This document shows, one piece after another, positions 48,640 to 59,534 of a stretch of 64,000 nucleotides of DNA. Both the position numbers and the translations under genes were made by a program. Positions within the stretch are counted from its first letter, which is position 1; each line of letters begins with the position of its first letter. Source of the stretch: Haematobia irritans (Eukaryota > Arthropoda > Insecta > Diptera > Muscidae); the NCBI RefSeq assembly GCF_050003625.1, contig NC_134397.1, positions 64,950,669 to 65,014,668 on the forward strand, written 5' to 3'. The notes under the pieces were generated by a model. That model saw only the letters and a program-made list of their open reading frames with translations. It was not told where the DNA came from and did no database searches.

Positions 48640-49085
48640 GTTCAGTGGTTAGTGTGTTGGCTTACAAAGTGCATGGTCCGCGGTTCGATTCTCCGTCCAG
48701 GCGAAAGGTAAAAAAAAATTTAAAAATTTATGAAATCGTATAATTTCTTCTACATTGTTGGTATTACAGGAACAGGTGTTAAGAACTAAAAAACCTGCAC
48801 GCAGAGAAGGAATATGATCACCACAACCATGTTTCAAGAGCAAAATGTTACTTTTTCACGGAAAACATGTAGCATGTTTGTCGAAACCATGTTCTTCTCT
48901 CGAAAATTATTTATCTGATCTCGTAAATCATGTTATGTTTAACGAGAAAAGAATATTTTTGCGACAAACATGCTACATGGTCGCTTTGAAAAAGTGACAT
49001 GTTGCTCTTGAAACATTTTTGAGGTGAGCATATTCCTTCTCTGGGTGTGGATGTGAGAAAGATGTGAGGGAAAATGCAATTAGCT
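48640..49085 (+). mobile_element. S2 SINE (copy b), split by an M element
   Basis: Head gttcagtggttagtgtgttg, box B cgcggttcgattctccgtcc, body ataatttcttctacattgtt and gttaagaactaaaaaacctg. It resumes after M3 at 49048 with tggatgtgagaaagatgtga. Confidence 0.68.
48798..49047. mobile_element. M foldback MITE, 250 bp, TG duplication
   Basis: Left end cacgcagagaaggaatatga, right end reversed cacccagagaaggaatatgc. TG at 48796-48797 and 49048-49049. It sits in S2b. Arms of about 100 bp are nearly complementary. Confidence 0.85.
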
Positions 49086-49955
49086 AGAATTTTTTTTTTT
49101 TGAGTTAGTCTTTGTGAAATTGTTTTTACATCCTGGAAAAGAATAAATGTTTATCACAAAAGGTATATAATTTTCTTCCAAATACACTTCCTTACAGCGA
49201 AAAGCAAATGAGAAACGAACTTTGTTTGTCTAAAATTTCGTTTGGGAGGAAAGAATTATTTCTTTGCGTGTATGTATAGGTAAGTCTACAGATAACTACG
49301 AATCGTTATCGACTTTTGCACGTTACTTAGAGAGCCAGAATTGAAATATGGAGGTCGCTTATGTGGGGGCTATATACAATTATGAACTTGATATGGACCA
49401 ATTTTTGTGTGATTGGGAATAGATTTATCTGAGGGCTATATATAACTATAGATCGATATGTACCTAGTTAGGCATGGTTGTTAACGGCCACATACTAGCA
49501 CAACGTACCAAATTTCAACTGACTGGGATGAAATTTGCTCCTCCAAGAGGCTCCAAAACCAAATCCCGGAATAGGTTTATATGTGGGCTATATATGATTA
49601 TGGACTGATATGGACCACTTTTGGTAAATATCATATACTAACACCATGTACCAAATATCAACTACATCGGATGATTTTTGTTTCTCCAAAACCACATTTC
49701 GGGATCAGTTTATATGGGGGCCTATATTTAATTATGGACTGATATGAACCAAATCATGCATGGTTGTTGGATACCATATACTAACATCACGTACAAATTT
49801 CAACCGAATGGGATGAATTTTACACATCCACGAGGCTCCAGAGGTCAAATCAGGGGATCGGTTTATATGGGGGCTATATATAATTATGGACCCATATGGA
49901 CCAATTTTTGTGTGGTTGATAAAAACTAGATACTAACACCATGTACCAAATTTCA

Positions 49956-51488
49956 GTTCGGCCAGGCCGAAGCTTATGTACCCTCCACCATGGATTGCGT
50001 AGAAACTTCTACTGAAGACTGTCATCCACAATCGAATTACTTGGGTTGCGGTAACATTTGCCGATGGCAAGGTATCTTAAAACTTCCTAACACCGTAATA
50101 TATACCACATAGTCCATACGTGGTGTATTTTAAACTAAAAAGGCCGATTAAATACGTATATAATTAAGTTTAAAGTTTCTATAGAAATAAAATTTTGACA
50201 AAATAAAATTTTGACAACATTTTCTATAGAAGTAAAATTTGGACAAATTTTTCTATAAAAATAAAATTTTAACAAAATTTTCTATAGAAATAACATTTTG
50301 ACAAAACTTTCAATAGAAATAAAATTTTGACAAAATTTTCAATAGAATTACAATTTTCACAGCATTCTCTATAGAACTAAAATTTTGACAACATTTTCTA
50401 CAGATATAAAATTTTGCCAAAATTTTCTATAAAAGTAAAATTTGACAAAATTTTCCATAAAAATAAAATTTTCACAAAATTGTCTAAAGAAATAAAATTT
50501 TGACAAAATTTTATATAGAAATAAAATTTTGGTAGATTATTTTTGGCTCGAGTGGCAACCATGATTATGAACCGATATGGACCAATATTTGTTTGATTGG
50601 GGATCGGCTATATATAACTATAGACCTATATGGACCAATGTTGGCATGGTTATTAGCGGCCATATACTAACACCACGTTGGAAATTTCAACCGGATGGGA
50701 TGAATTTTGCTTCTCCAAGAAGCTCCGGAGATCAAATCTAGGGAACGGTTTATATGGGGGCTATATATAATTATGGACCGATATGGACCAATTATTGCAT
50801 GGTTGTTAGAGACCATATAACACCACGTACCAAATTTCAACCGAATCGGAGGAATTTTGCTCCTCCAAAAGGCTCCGGAGGACAAATCTGGGGATCGGTT
50901 TATATGGGGGCTATATATAATTATGGGCCGATATGGACCAATTCTTGCATGGTTGTTTGAGACTATATACTAACACCATGTACCAAATCTCAACCGGAAC
51001 GAATAAATTTTGCTCCTGCAAGAGGCTCCGGAGGTCAAATCTGGGGATCGGTTTATATGGGGGCTATATATATTTATTAACCGATATGGACCAATTTTTG
51101 CATGGTTGTTAGAGACCATATACTTACACCATGTACCAAATTTCAGCCAGATCGGATGAAATATGCTACTCTTATAGGCTCCGCAAGCCAAATCTGGGGG
51201 TCCGTTTATATGGGGGCTATACGTAAAAGTGGACCGATATGGCTCATTTGCAATACCATCCGACCTACATCAATAACGACTACTTGTGCTAAGTTTCAAG
51301 TCGATAGCTTGTTTCGTTCGGAAGTTATCGTGATTTCAACAGACGGACGGACGGACATATTTAGATCGATTCAGAATTTCACCACGACCAAGAATATATA
51401 TACTTTATGGGGTCTTAGAGCAATATTTCGATGTATTACAAACGGAATGACAAAGTTAGTATACCCCCATCCTATGGTGGAAGGTATA
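49956..51488 (+). mobile_element. A5 element carrying H
   Basis: It starts within the hairpin gttcggccaggccgaagc, continues gtaccctccaccatgg, gattgcgtagaaacttctac and gtccatacgtggtgtatttt, then H (50177-50552), then four modules with a 150-bp spacing (ctatatataattatgg at 50761 and 50911) and the end cccccatcctatggtggaag gtata. It is nearly the same as A6. Confidence 0.75.
50177..50552. repeat. H core and right end with 29-bp units, inside A5
   Basis: About 11 units (ttctatagaaataaaatttt on this strand) end in ggtagattatttttggctcg and gtggcaac. Confidence 0.8.
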
Positions 51489-51576
51489 ATTAATTAGTAT
51501 AATTAATTTATTAAATAATCAAACTCGGAAAACTAAGTCAGGTGAAAAAATGATTGAATTGTTTTAATTAAAAGAA
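51489..51576. repeat. N fragment, left of B4
   Basis: Blocks such as taattagtataattaattta and atgattgaattgttttaatt match N. The N sequence resumes at 53488 after B4, so B4 inserted into it. Confidence 0.5.
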
Positions 51577-53487
51577 AAGAAAGGAAAGTCGAAAGTCGGT
51601 CGAGGCCGACTATATTATACCCTGTAGCATATTGCAGATCTACATTTTCTACACCATCCCAAATCCTTCAAATTTGTTAGAAGCTATATTTAAAGTTAAT
51701 GTTCCCATATACATATGATTTAAATATATGTACATGGGAACATAAACCTTTATGACCCGATCTTGACACAATTTGTAAGACTTCTACAAAATCTATAGAC
51801 TTAAATTTAAGTTGGTTACTGCCCTATGGTGGAACACAATTTTAGTAACAAAACTATGAGAAATTCTTAAATCTAAAACAAGTTTTTGACAGATTCCCAA
51901 AATTACATTTTTGATTTATCGGTCGATAGTATGTATTAGAGTTATAGAAAAGGGTGAATCAGTTTTATAAGTTTTCGACTTAGCAGTGGCGATTTTACAA
52001 GGAAAGTCTGTGTATTTTGGTCATTTTTACCCAAATCGGATAATTCTATATATGGAGGCTTGGTCTAAATCTTAGCCGATTTTGACTAAATTTGGCACAC
52101 ATTGCTAAAATGTCAATTGTACTGCCTGTGTAAAATTTCAAGTAAATCGGTGCGAACTACTTTGAACTACGGTGGTCATATGTGTTTGATCCATTTCCTG
52201 TAGGGTGCATATCGGTCGACAGATATATATGTGGGAGCTATATCTAAATCTGAACCGATTTCAACAAACCTTGTCATGCATATCCAGATCCTTAATTCTA
52301 CCCCACGTGCAAAATTGCATGTAAATCCGAGTGAAACTAAGGACTCTGTGACAATATGAGTGTAAATCGGGTGAAAGTTATATACGGGAGCTATATCGAA
52401 ATTTGAACCGATTTCAACCAAATTCGACATCCACAGTAAGAATGTTAATTTTACTCCATGTGCAAAATTTCACGTACATCGGTGTAAAACTCTGCCTTCT
52501 GGGGCTATATATATATCGGCCGAAAGATATGTATGGTAGCTATATCTATGTCTGAACCGATTTCTTCCAAAATCAAAAGGGTTCTATTCTGACCCAGAAC
52601 ACAAAACACAAATTTCAAGTCGATTGGACTAAAACTGCGAACTGGACTTTGATCACAAAAATGTGTTCACAGACAGACGGATATGGCTAGATCGCCTTAG
52701 GGGCAAGGTTGCCACAGTTGGTAGAATTCTACCTAAAATGGTAGATTTTTTACTGTTTGGTAAATTGGTAGAATTGTTATTGTTTTGGTAGATTATTTAT
52801 TCCTCTCCAACTAAGATAAAAATAAACTTTTGTCAATTTTTTTTATAGAAATAAAATTTTGACAAAATTTTCTACAAAAATACATTTTGACAAACTTTTT
52901 TAAGGAAATAAAATTTTGACAAAATTTTCTATAGATATAAAATTTTGACAAAATTTTCTATGGATATAAAATTTTGACAAAATTTTAATAGAAATAAAAT
53001 TTTATTTATTGTTTTGATCTTAGCTTGGATGGACGCAACTTACGAAATTACCACATTCCTCATCATCATCCTCTACTTGCAACAAAATTATCAACCAATT
53101 ATCAGAATAAATTCGGGTAATTCACTAAACCCAAAGTGAAACACACTTGAATCTTTCGAAAAAAAGGTTTATTTTTCAAAATAAAATTTTGACAAAATTT
53201 TCTATAGAAACAAAATTTTGACAAAATTTTCTATAAAAATAAAATTTGACAAAATTTTCTATAGAAATAAAATTTTGCAAAATAACATTATTTTGTTTGG
53301 TAGTTTTTTGGTTAATTTTTCTCCAGATTTTGGTAGATTATTTTGGGCCCGAGTGGCAACCGTGCTCAGGAGCCGACCCTGAGCATTATTGCCAAAGACA
53401 TCGTGTGTCTATCTCGTCTCCTTCTGGGTGTTGAAAACATATGCACTAACTTATAATACCCTGTTCCACAGTGTGGCGCAGGGTATA
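51577..53487 (+). mobile_element. B4 element, interrupted by H
   Basis: Left end aaaagaaaggaaagtcgaaa with hairpin gtcggtcgaggccgac, modules of about 150 bp (tatatgtgggagctatatct, cgaaatttgaaccgatttca), H at 52704-53364, then gaccctgagcattattgcca and the end ctgttccacagtgtggcgca with gggtata. Confidence 0.72.
52704..53364 (+). mobile_element. H element, complete, inside B4
   Basis: Left end caaggttgccacagttggta, right end reversed cacggttgccactcgggccc. The octamers cttagggg (before) and ctcaggag (after) agree at 6 of 8 and fit a worn 8-bp duplication, as in hAT elements. The core is 29-bp units plus a non-repetitive stretch (52995-53160: ttattgttttgatcttagct, ccacattcctcatcatcatc). No coding frame. 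Confidence 0.7.
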
Positions 53488-53735
53488 CAAATAATTGATA
53501 CAATCAATTTTAACAAAATTAACAAATTCTATAGGTACAGATTTAATTTAATACTTTGTGAGCTCAAATTAAACATAATTTTAATAATACCAACAATATT
53601 TTGTTTGTACCAATCCTGAAAATATATATGCTTGACGGAGAATGTGTTTGGGAGCATATGTTAAAGAATCTATTTTTTTTTTTTTGAGGGTGTAAATGGC
53701 CCATAAATAGATATTGCAGTGTCTTTTTAGTTAAA
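53488..53735. repeat. N fragment followed by a K end
   Basis: 53488-53530 (aattgatacaatcaatttta) completes the N split by B4. 53600-53694 is a K end (agcatatgttaaagaatcta, tttttgagggtgta). Confidence 0.5.
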
Positions 53736-53964
53736 ACAAGTATATACGGCCGTAAGTTCGGCCAGGTCGAAGCTTATGTATCCTCCACCATGGATTGCGT
53801 AGAAACTTCTACTGAAGACTGTCATCCACAATCGAATTACTTGGGTTGCGGTATCACTTGCCGATGGCAAGGTATCTTAAAACTTCCTAACACCGTCTTC
53901 TAAATTGCAAGGCAGTCCATATGTGGTATATATTAAACTAAAAAGGGCCAATTAAATACGCATA

Positions 53965-54442
53965 TAAATAACTTTAACAAAATTTTTAATAGAAATAAAA
54001 TGTTGATAAAAATTTCTATACAAATAAAATTTTGACAACATTTTCTATAGAAGTAAAATTTGGACAAATTTTTCTATAGAAATAAAATTTTAACAAAATT
54101 TTCTAGAGAAATAAAATTTTAACAAAATTTTCTATAGGAATACAATTTTGACAAAATTTTCTATAGAAATAAAATTTTGACAAAATTTTCTATAGAAATA
54201 ACATTTTGACAAAACTTTCAATAGTAATAAAATTTTGACAAAATTTTCAAAAGAATTACAATTTTGACAACATTCTCTATAGAACTAAAATTTTGACAAC
54301 ATTTTCCAAAGATATAAAATTTTGCCAAAATTTTCTATAAGAATCAAATTTTGACAAAATTTTCCATAAAAATAAAATGTTGACAAAATTTTCTATAGAA
54401 ATAAAATTTTGGTAGATTATTTTTGGCTCGAGTGGCAACCAT
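53965..54442. repeat. H core and right end with 29-bp units, inside A6
   Basis: About 14 units, then ttggtagattatttttggct and cgagtggcaac. Order and variants of units match 50177-50552, with a few more copies. Confidence 0.8.
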
Positions 54443-55448
54443 GATTATGAACCGATATGGACCAATTTTTGTGTGATTGGGGATCGGCTATATATAACTA
54501 TAGACCTATATGGACCAATTTCGGCATGATTATTAGCGGCCATATGCTAACACCACGTTGCAAATTTCAACCGGATCGGATGAATTTTGCTTCTCCAAGA
54601 GGCTCCGGAGATCAAATCCGGGGAACGATTTATATGGGGGCTATATACAATTATGGACCGATATAGACCAATTTTTGCATGGTTGTTAGAGACCATATAA
54701 CACTACGTATCAAATTTAAACATAATCAGATGAATTTTGCTCCGGAGGTCAAATCTGGGGATCGATTTATATGGGGGCTATATATATTTATGGACCGATA
54801 TGGACCAATTCTTGCATTTTTGTTAGAGACTACATACTAACACCACGTTCAAAATTTCAACCGGAACGGACAAAATTTTGCTCCTGCAAGAGGTTTCGGA
54901 GGTCAAATCTGGGGATCGATTTATATGGGGGCTATATATAATTATGGACCGATATGGACCAACTTTTGCATGGACCATATACTAATACCATGTACCAAAT
55001 TTCAGCCGTATCGGATGAAATTTGCTGCTCTTAGAGGATCCGCAAACCTAATCTGGGGATCGGTTTATATGGGGGCTATATATAATTATTGACCGATATG
55101 GACCAATTTTTGCATGGTTGTTAGAGACCATATACTAACACCACATACCAAATTTCAACCGGACCGGATGAATTTTGCTCCTCTAAGAGGCTCCGGAGTT
55201 CAAATCTGGGGCTCGTTTTATATGGGGGCTATATATAATTATGGACCGATGTGGACCAATTTTTTACATGGTTGTTAGAGACCATATACTTACACCATGT
55301 ACCAAATTTCAGCCAGATCGGATGAAATATGCTACTCTTATAGGCTCCGCAAGCCAAATCTGGGGGTCCGTTTATATGGGGACTATACGTAAAAGTGGAC
55401 CGATATGGCCCATTTGCAATACCATCCGACCTACATCAATAGCAACTA

Positions 55449-56382
55449 AAGGGTGATTTGTTAAGAGCTTGATAACTTTTTTTTTTTAAAAAACGCCTAA
55501 AATTTGCAAAATCTCATCGGTTCTTTATTTGAAACGTTAGATTGGTCCATGACATTTACTTTTTGAAGATAATTTCATTTAAATGTTGACCGCGGCTGCG
55601 TCTTAGGTGGTCCATTCGGAAAGTCCAATTTTGGGCAACTTTTTCGAGCATTTCGGCCGGAATAGCCCGAATTTCTTCGGAAATGTTGTCTTCCAAAGCT
55701 GGAATAGTTGCTGGCTTATTTCTGTAGACTTTAGACTTGACGTAGCCCCACAAAAAATAGTCTAAAGGCGTCAAATCGCATGATCTTGGTGGCCAACTTA
55801 CCGGTCCATTTCTTGAGATGAATTGTTCTCCGAAGTTTTCCCTCAAAATGGCCATAGAATCGCGAGCTGTGTGGCATGTAGCGCCATCTTGTTGAAACCA
55901 CATGTCAACCAAGTTCAGTTCTTCCATTTTTGGCAACAAAAAGTTTGTTAGCATCGAACGATAGCGATCGCCATTCACCGTAACGTTGCGTCCAACAGCA
56001 TCTTTGAAAAAATACGGTCCAATGATTCCACCAGCGTACAAACCACACCAAACAGTGCATTTTTCGGGATGCATGGGCAGTTCTTGAACGGCTTCTGGTT
56101 GCTCTTCACTCCAAATGCGGCAATTTTGCTTATTTACGTAGCCATTCAACCAGAAATGAGCCTCATCGCTGAACAAAATTTGTCGATAAAAAAGCGGATT
56201 TTCTGCCAACTTTTCTAGGTAATAAAATTCAATGATTTGCAAGCGTTGCTCGTTAGTAAGTCTATTCATGATGAAATGTCAAAGCATACTGAGCATCTTT
56301 CTCTTTGACACCATGTCTGAAATCCCACGTGATCTGTCAAATACTAATGCATGAAAATCCTAACCTCAAAAGAATCACCCTT
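55449..56382 (-). mobile_element. DD41D (rosa-like) Tc1/mariner element with an internal deletion
   Basis: Ends aagggtgatttgttaagagc (left) and reversed aagggtgattcttttgaggt (right). TA duplications lie at 55447-55448 and 56383-56384; removing the element restores caactacttgtgcc as in other A copies. At 934 bp it is about 0.3 kb short of a full element. Confidence 0.9.
55556..56269 (-). CDS. DD41D transposase lacking its DNA-binding domain, frame open
   Basis: The 237-codon frame starts at the family's own start, MNRLTNEQRLQIIEFYY, then jumps at residue 18 to LEKLAENPLFYRQILFSDEA. In relatives about 100 residues with the helix-turn-helix region lie between these points, so an in-frame deletion of roughly 0.3 kb has removed it. 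The catalytic Asp residues are D35 (SDEAHFWLNG), D128 (FQQDGATCH) and D170 (CDLTPLDYFLWGY), with 41 residues between the last two. This DD41D spacing is that of the rosa-type mariners. The C-terminus (MLEKVAQNWTFRMDHLRR) is intact. No stop or frameshift is present. The product could fold as a catalytic domain but should not bind the ends, so it is either a dead relic or, less likely, an inhibitor of related transposases. Expression is unknown. Confidence 0.85.
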   Translation of the reverse strand: MNRLTNEQRLQIIEFYYLEKLAENPLFYRQILFSDEAHFWLNGYVNKQNCRIWSEEQPEAVQELPMHPEKCTVWCGLYAGGIIGPYFFKDAVGRNVTVNGDRYRSMLTNFLLPKMEELNLVDMWFQQDGATCHTARDSMAILRENFGEQFISRNGPVSWPPRSCDLTPLDYFLWGYVKSKVYRNKPATIPALEDNISEEIRAIPAEMLEKVAQNWTFRMDHLRRSRGQHLNEIIFKK

Positions 56383-56589
56383 TACTTGTGCCAAGTTTGA
56401 AGTCGATGGCTTGTTTCGTTTGGAAGTTAGCGTGATTTCAACAGACGGACGGATGGACGGACATGCTTAGATCGACTCAGAATTTCACCACGACCAAGAA
56501 TATATATATACTTTATGGGGTCTTAGAGCAATGTGTTACAAACGGAATGACAAAGTTAATATATCCCCCATCCTATGGTGGAGGGTATA

Positions 56590-57663
56590 AAAATTGAACC
56601 TATATTAAATATTCCAAGGGTATTCGCACAACAAAATATCGCAAGGTTTGGGGTATGAATGTGTATATTTATGATCATCCAATGCATTTTACGCAATACT
56701 CTTCACTTATGATCTTAATAAGCCTTGAAATTATTTCTAAAACCTTACTTCACATACTACACAAGATATTAAAAAAAAATTGTATGTATAACCCCCACAT
56801 TGCGGGGATTGCATTTAATTTAGAAATTTTCAAATCAAAAAAAAAAATCATCCCACCCTAATATTCACATTAAATATACTCGTATGCAACTTACACAATT
56901 AATTAACCGTAAGCCTAGTGTTGAGAAAATCTTTTTCGTTTTATTTCTTCACTTAATGGTAAATTGAATATCTTATTGAACCATAAATTAAAACTAAAAT
57001 TTCGTTAAAAAAAGAGGTAAACTAAAAAAACTGCTGCAATATGGGAGGAGAGCTGGAATGTCATATACGAGTACTAGTAATATTGCCTTTCCCTTAAACG
57101 TACCTAAATTTTCAAAAGTAGAAGAGACATGTAAATGCCTCACATATATCAAAAAAAAATTATTTTGTCAAAATCAGTCTTGTGTAACCACAAACATTAC
57201 ATTACTATTGGATATGATCCAATACATCAAAATTTTTTTTTTTAACAGCTGTGTCAATTAATGACAAGCCCATTTTGTATTATATTTTTGAAAATTGTAG
57301 GCTACATTTCTTCCCTTGATTATTTGGTAAAATATTCAATAGCTCAAGAGCTGTAGTCGAAAAACGGAAAAAATCGGTGGAAAAAATTTTCATTTTTCCA
57401 CATTTTTAGGGGCTTTGAGCAAGAGGGACTTTGTGTCAAGAGCTATAACTTTGTTAAAGACTGCAAAAATAAATTCACAGCATTTTACGAGCTACAGAAG
57501 AAAATTGCAAAAAAGTACTCAAAATTAAATTTGGAGAAAAATCTATAGAGACTCATAAAACACGAACGGCAAACATTTTAACAAAATCCAGAAATTATTT
57601 TTCTCCTCCCATCGAGTACTTTCGACTGGGATAAGTGATTTTTTGTTTGGAATTTTTGTGTTG
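56590..57663. other. No gene recognised; host-like sequence
   Basis: Single copy in the window, AT-rich, no frame above 69 codons. 57330-57640 is a little less AT-rich but shows no exon structure. Confidence 0.3.
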
Positions 57664-58332
57664 CACTGAAAAAAATATTTACGTAATATTAAAGATTATG
57701 CAACCTAAATTTTAGGATGCGCAATTTACAAAATATTTCTTTAAAATAATGACATTTTTTTATATTTTTTTATATTTATAATCTTTACTTCATAAATTGT
57801 TTGCATTAAATTTAGGACACAAATTTTGTAAATTTGCGTCCCTGGGTTAAAGTCGCATGTCTTTGAACTAAGACATAAAATAAAGGAACACATTTTTGAT
57901 TTAAAGAATCAAAGAAATATTGAATCTTTAGATTTGAGATTAAAAAAAAGCTTCAAGTATTGGCTAAGATTTATTTGGAGGCTTTAGCATCTTTTTAAGA
58001 AAACATTTTTACTTTGAGGTATCCGCTATAATTTGGATTTTTAAACTGGAATTTGTTTGTACGTAAATAGCTTTATCAATATGCCGCGAAAATAAAATTA
58101 AAATTCCTCATTTTAATTTTATTGATTTCTAGATTTAAGGACAGATAGGTCGCTAAAAAATGTCTTTATTTTAAAGAAGCCACATCTTTGCCTCGGAATC
58201 AATACCAAAATCCTTAAGAGAACGTCAAAATCTTTGGATTTAAGTAAACTTTCTTTTTGAGTATGTGTTATCGAGAAGTATATAGCCAGTTAACTTGTAA
58301 ACGGTCATAGAATGCGGCAGATCTCTCGACTA
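57664..58332 (+). repeat. Q repeat copy, longest
   Basis: It starts cactgaaaaaaatatttacg and runs to about actttctttttgagtatgtg (58268). It shares long phrases with 30960-31250 (aaagtcgcatgtctttgaac) and 44880-45190. Confidence 0.6.
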
Positions 58333-58334
58333 TA

Positions 58335-58983
58335 ACAGGTTGGCTGATAAGTCCCCGGTCTGACACATAGATGGCGTCGCTAGTATTAAATGCATATTAT
58401 TTTCATATAGTACCAACCTTCAAATGATTCGTGTCTGTAAGTCAATTTGGGATGCCCATGGAATAATTTTTATCGATTATCTTGAGAAGGGAAAAACCAT
58501 CAACAGTGACTATTATATGGCGTTATTGGAGCGTTTGAAGGTCGAAATCGCGGCAAAACGGTCCCATATGAAGAAGAAAAAAGTGTTGTTCCACCAAGAT
58601 AACGCACCGTCCAACAAGTCATTGAGAACGATGGCAAAAATTCATGAATTGGGCTTCGAATTGCTTCCCCACACACCGTATTCTCCAGATCTGGCCCCCA
58701 GTGACTTTTTCTTCAACAAGTCATTGAGAACGATGGCAAAAATTCATGAATTGAGCTTCGAATTGCTTCCCCACACACCGTATTCTCCAGATCTGGCCCC
58801 CAGTGACTTTTTCTTGTTCTCAGACATCAAAAGGATGCTCGCAGGGAAAAAATTTGGCTGCAATGAAGAGGTGATCAAAAAATTGGAAGGTCGTTATAAT
58901 CGTTGTATCGCTCTTGAAGGGAACTATGTTGAATAATAAAAACGAATTTTGACAAAAAAATGCGTTTTTCTTTGTTAGACCGG
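58335..58983 (+). mobile_element. Himar1-like mariner (copy c), internally deleted, right end lost
   Basis: TA then acaggttggctgataagtcc at 58335. After gattcgtgtc the DNA jumps, via tgtaagtcaatt, to the middle of the transposase (gggatgcccatggaataatt), so about 0.6 kb is deleted. The right end breaks off in tagaccgggg at 58983, where an M element lacking its left end begins. Confidence 0.88.
58424..58936 (+). pseudogene. Mariner transposase remnant with a repeated segment
   Basis: The open frame joins 5' terminal DNA to the C-terminal half of the transposase. It has HGIIFIDYLEKGKTINSDYY, the second catalytic Asp in HQDNAPSNKS (Cys and His changed to Ser and Asn) and the third in LAPSDFF. 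A segment of about 105 bp, NKSLRTMAKIHEL to SPDLAPSDFF, occurs twice in tandem, in frame. After VIKK the protein skips about 20 residues (the AETEAYFEAKPKEY stretch) and ends LEGRYNRCIALEGNYVE. The helix-turn-helix region and first Asp are missing, so it cannot transpose. Confidence 0.85.
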
Positions 58984-59192
58984 GGAAAACATGTTTTAAG
59001 AGCAAAAAACCATCTAACATGGTTTTCGCAACCATTTTAATTTCTCAAAAATCATGTATCTGATTTCGGCCAGCAGGTTATATTTGACAAGAAAATAACA
59101 TTTTAGTGACAAACATGTTACATGGTCACCATAGAAAAATAACATTTTGCTCTTGAAACATGTTTGAGGTGATCATATTCCTTCTCTGCGTG
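58984..59192. mobile_element. M foldback MITE, left end lost
   Basis: It begins within the left arm (aaacatgttttaagagcaaa) and ends cattttgctcttgaaacatg to ttccttctctgcgtg. Confidence 0.75.
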
Positions 59193-59534
59193 CTGTTACA
59201 TCTGAACATTTAAATTGATTTGAATTGAAGTAGGGATAAATTTAAGACACAATTCTCTGCTAAAATTAAATTTTGCGTACTTGATTTTAAGAAGCAAATT
59301 TTAATTTATTCAACGTTTTAGTTTTTTTCTTCATATGCTATCAAAGTCTTTAAAAAAAACGTGTTAACGACAACTTAAATTTTCAAATTCAGACTCGACT
59401 TCAAGTAGAAATTATATTATGTTTCAAGTAAACACATCTTTAAAATAAAGGTTTGAAAAACATGTCCTAATATTAGAAAAAGTCATCAAATTTAATGACG
59501 ATTTCATTAATTTTGAGAAATTTTTCTGAATTAT
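59193..59534 (+). repeat. Q repeat fragment
   Basis: Shares gacacaattctctgctaaaa, cgacaacttaaattttcaaa and ttcagactcgacttcaagta with 44740-44900. Confidence 0.55.

Larger units (their letters stand above)
48218..49270. mobile_element. MITE-like insert with CACGCAAAGG ends, holding SINEs and an M element
   Basis: Ends: cacgcaaaggaaaaacaacg at left and reversed cacgcaaagaaataattctt at right. It lies within A4 sequence. I could not identify a clean target duplication. Inside it are S3b, S2b and M3. Confidence 0.5.
48049..49955 (+). mobile_element. A4 element, both termini worn, with a nested 1-kb insert
   Basis: It starts in cttatgtaccctccaccatg without the acaagta end. The conserved gattgcgtaaaaacttctat segment follows, then an insert at 48218-49270, then five modules to 49955, where A5 begins abruptly. 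The terminal gggtata is lost. Confidence 0.65.
53736..56589 (+). mobile_element. A6 element carrying H and a DD41D transposon
   Basis: Complete ends: acaagtatatacggccgtaa at 53736 and cccatcctatggtggagggt ata at 56589. H lies at 53965-54442 in the same position as in A5. Six modules of about 150 bp follow. The DD41D element entered the caactacttgtgcc segment near the right end. Confidence 0.8.

Noticed and set aside
48640..48710. tRNA gene at the S2 head
   Set aside because: It lacks a proper acceptor stem and recurs with the same body at 24178 and 62280, so it is a SINE.
48216..49272. Target duplication for the CACGCAAAGG insert
   Set aside because: Left neighbour is GA, right is TA; no match, and the undisturbed A sequence at this point is not certain.
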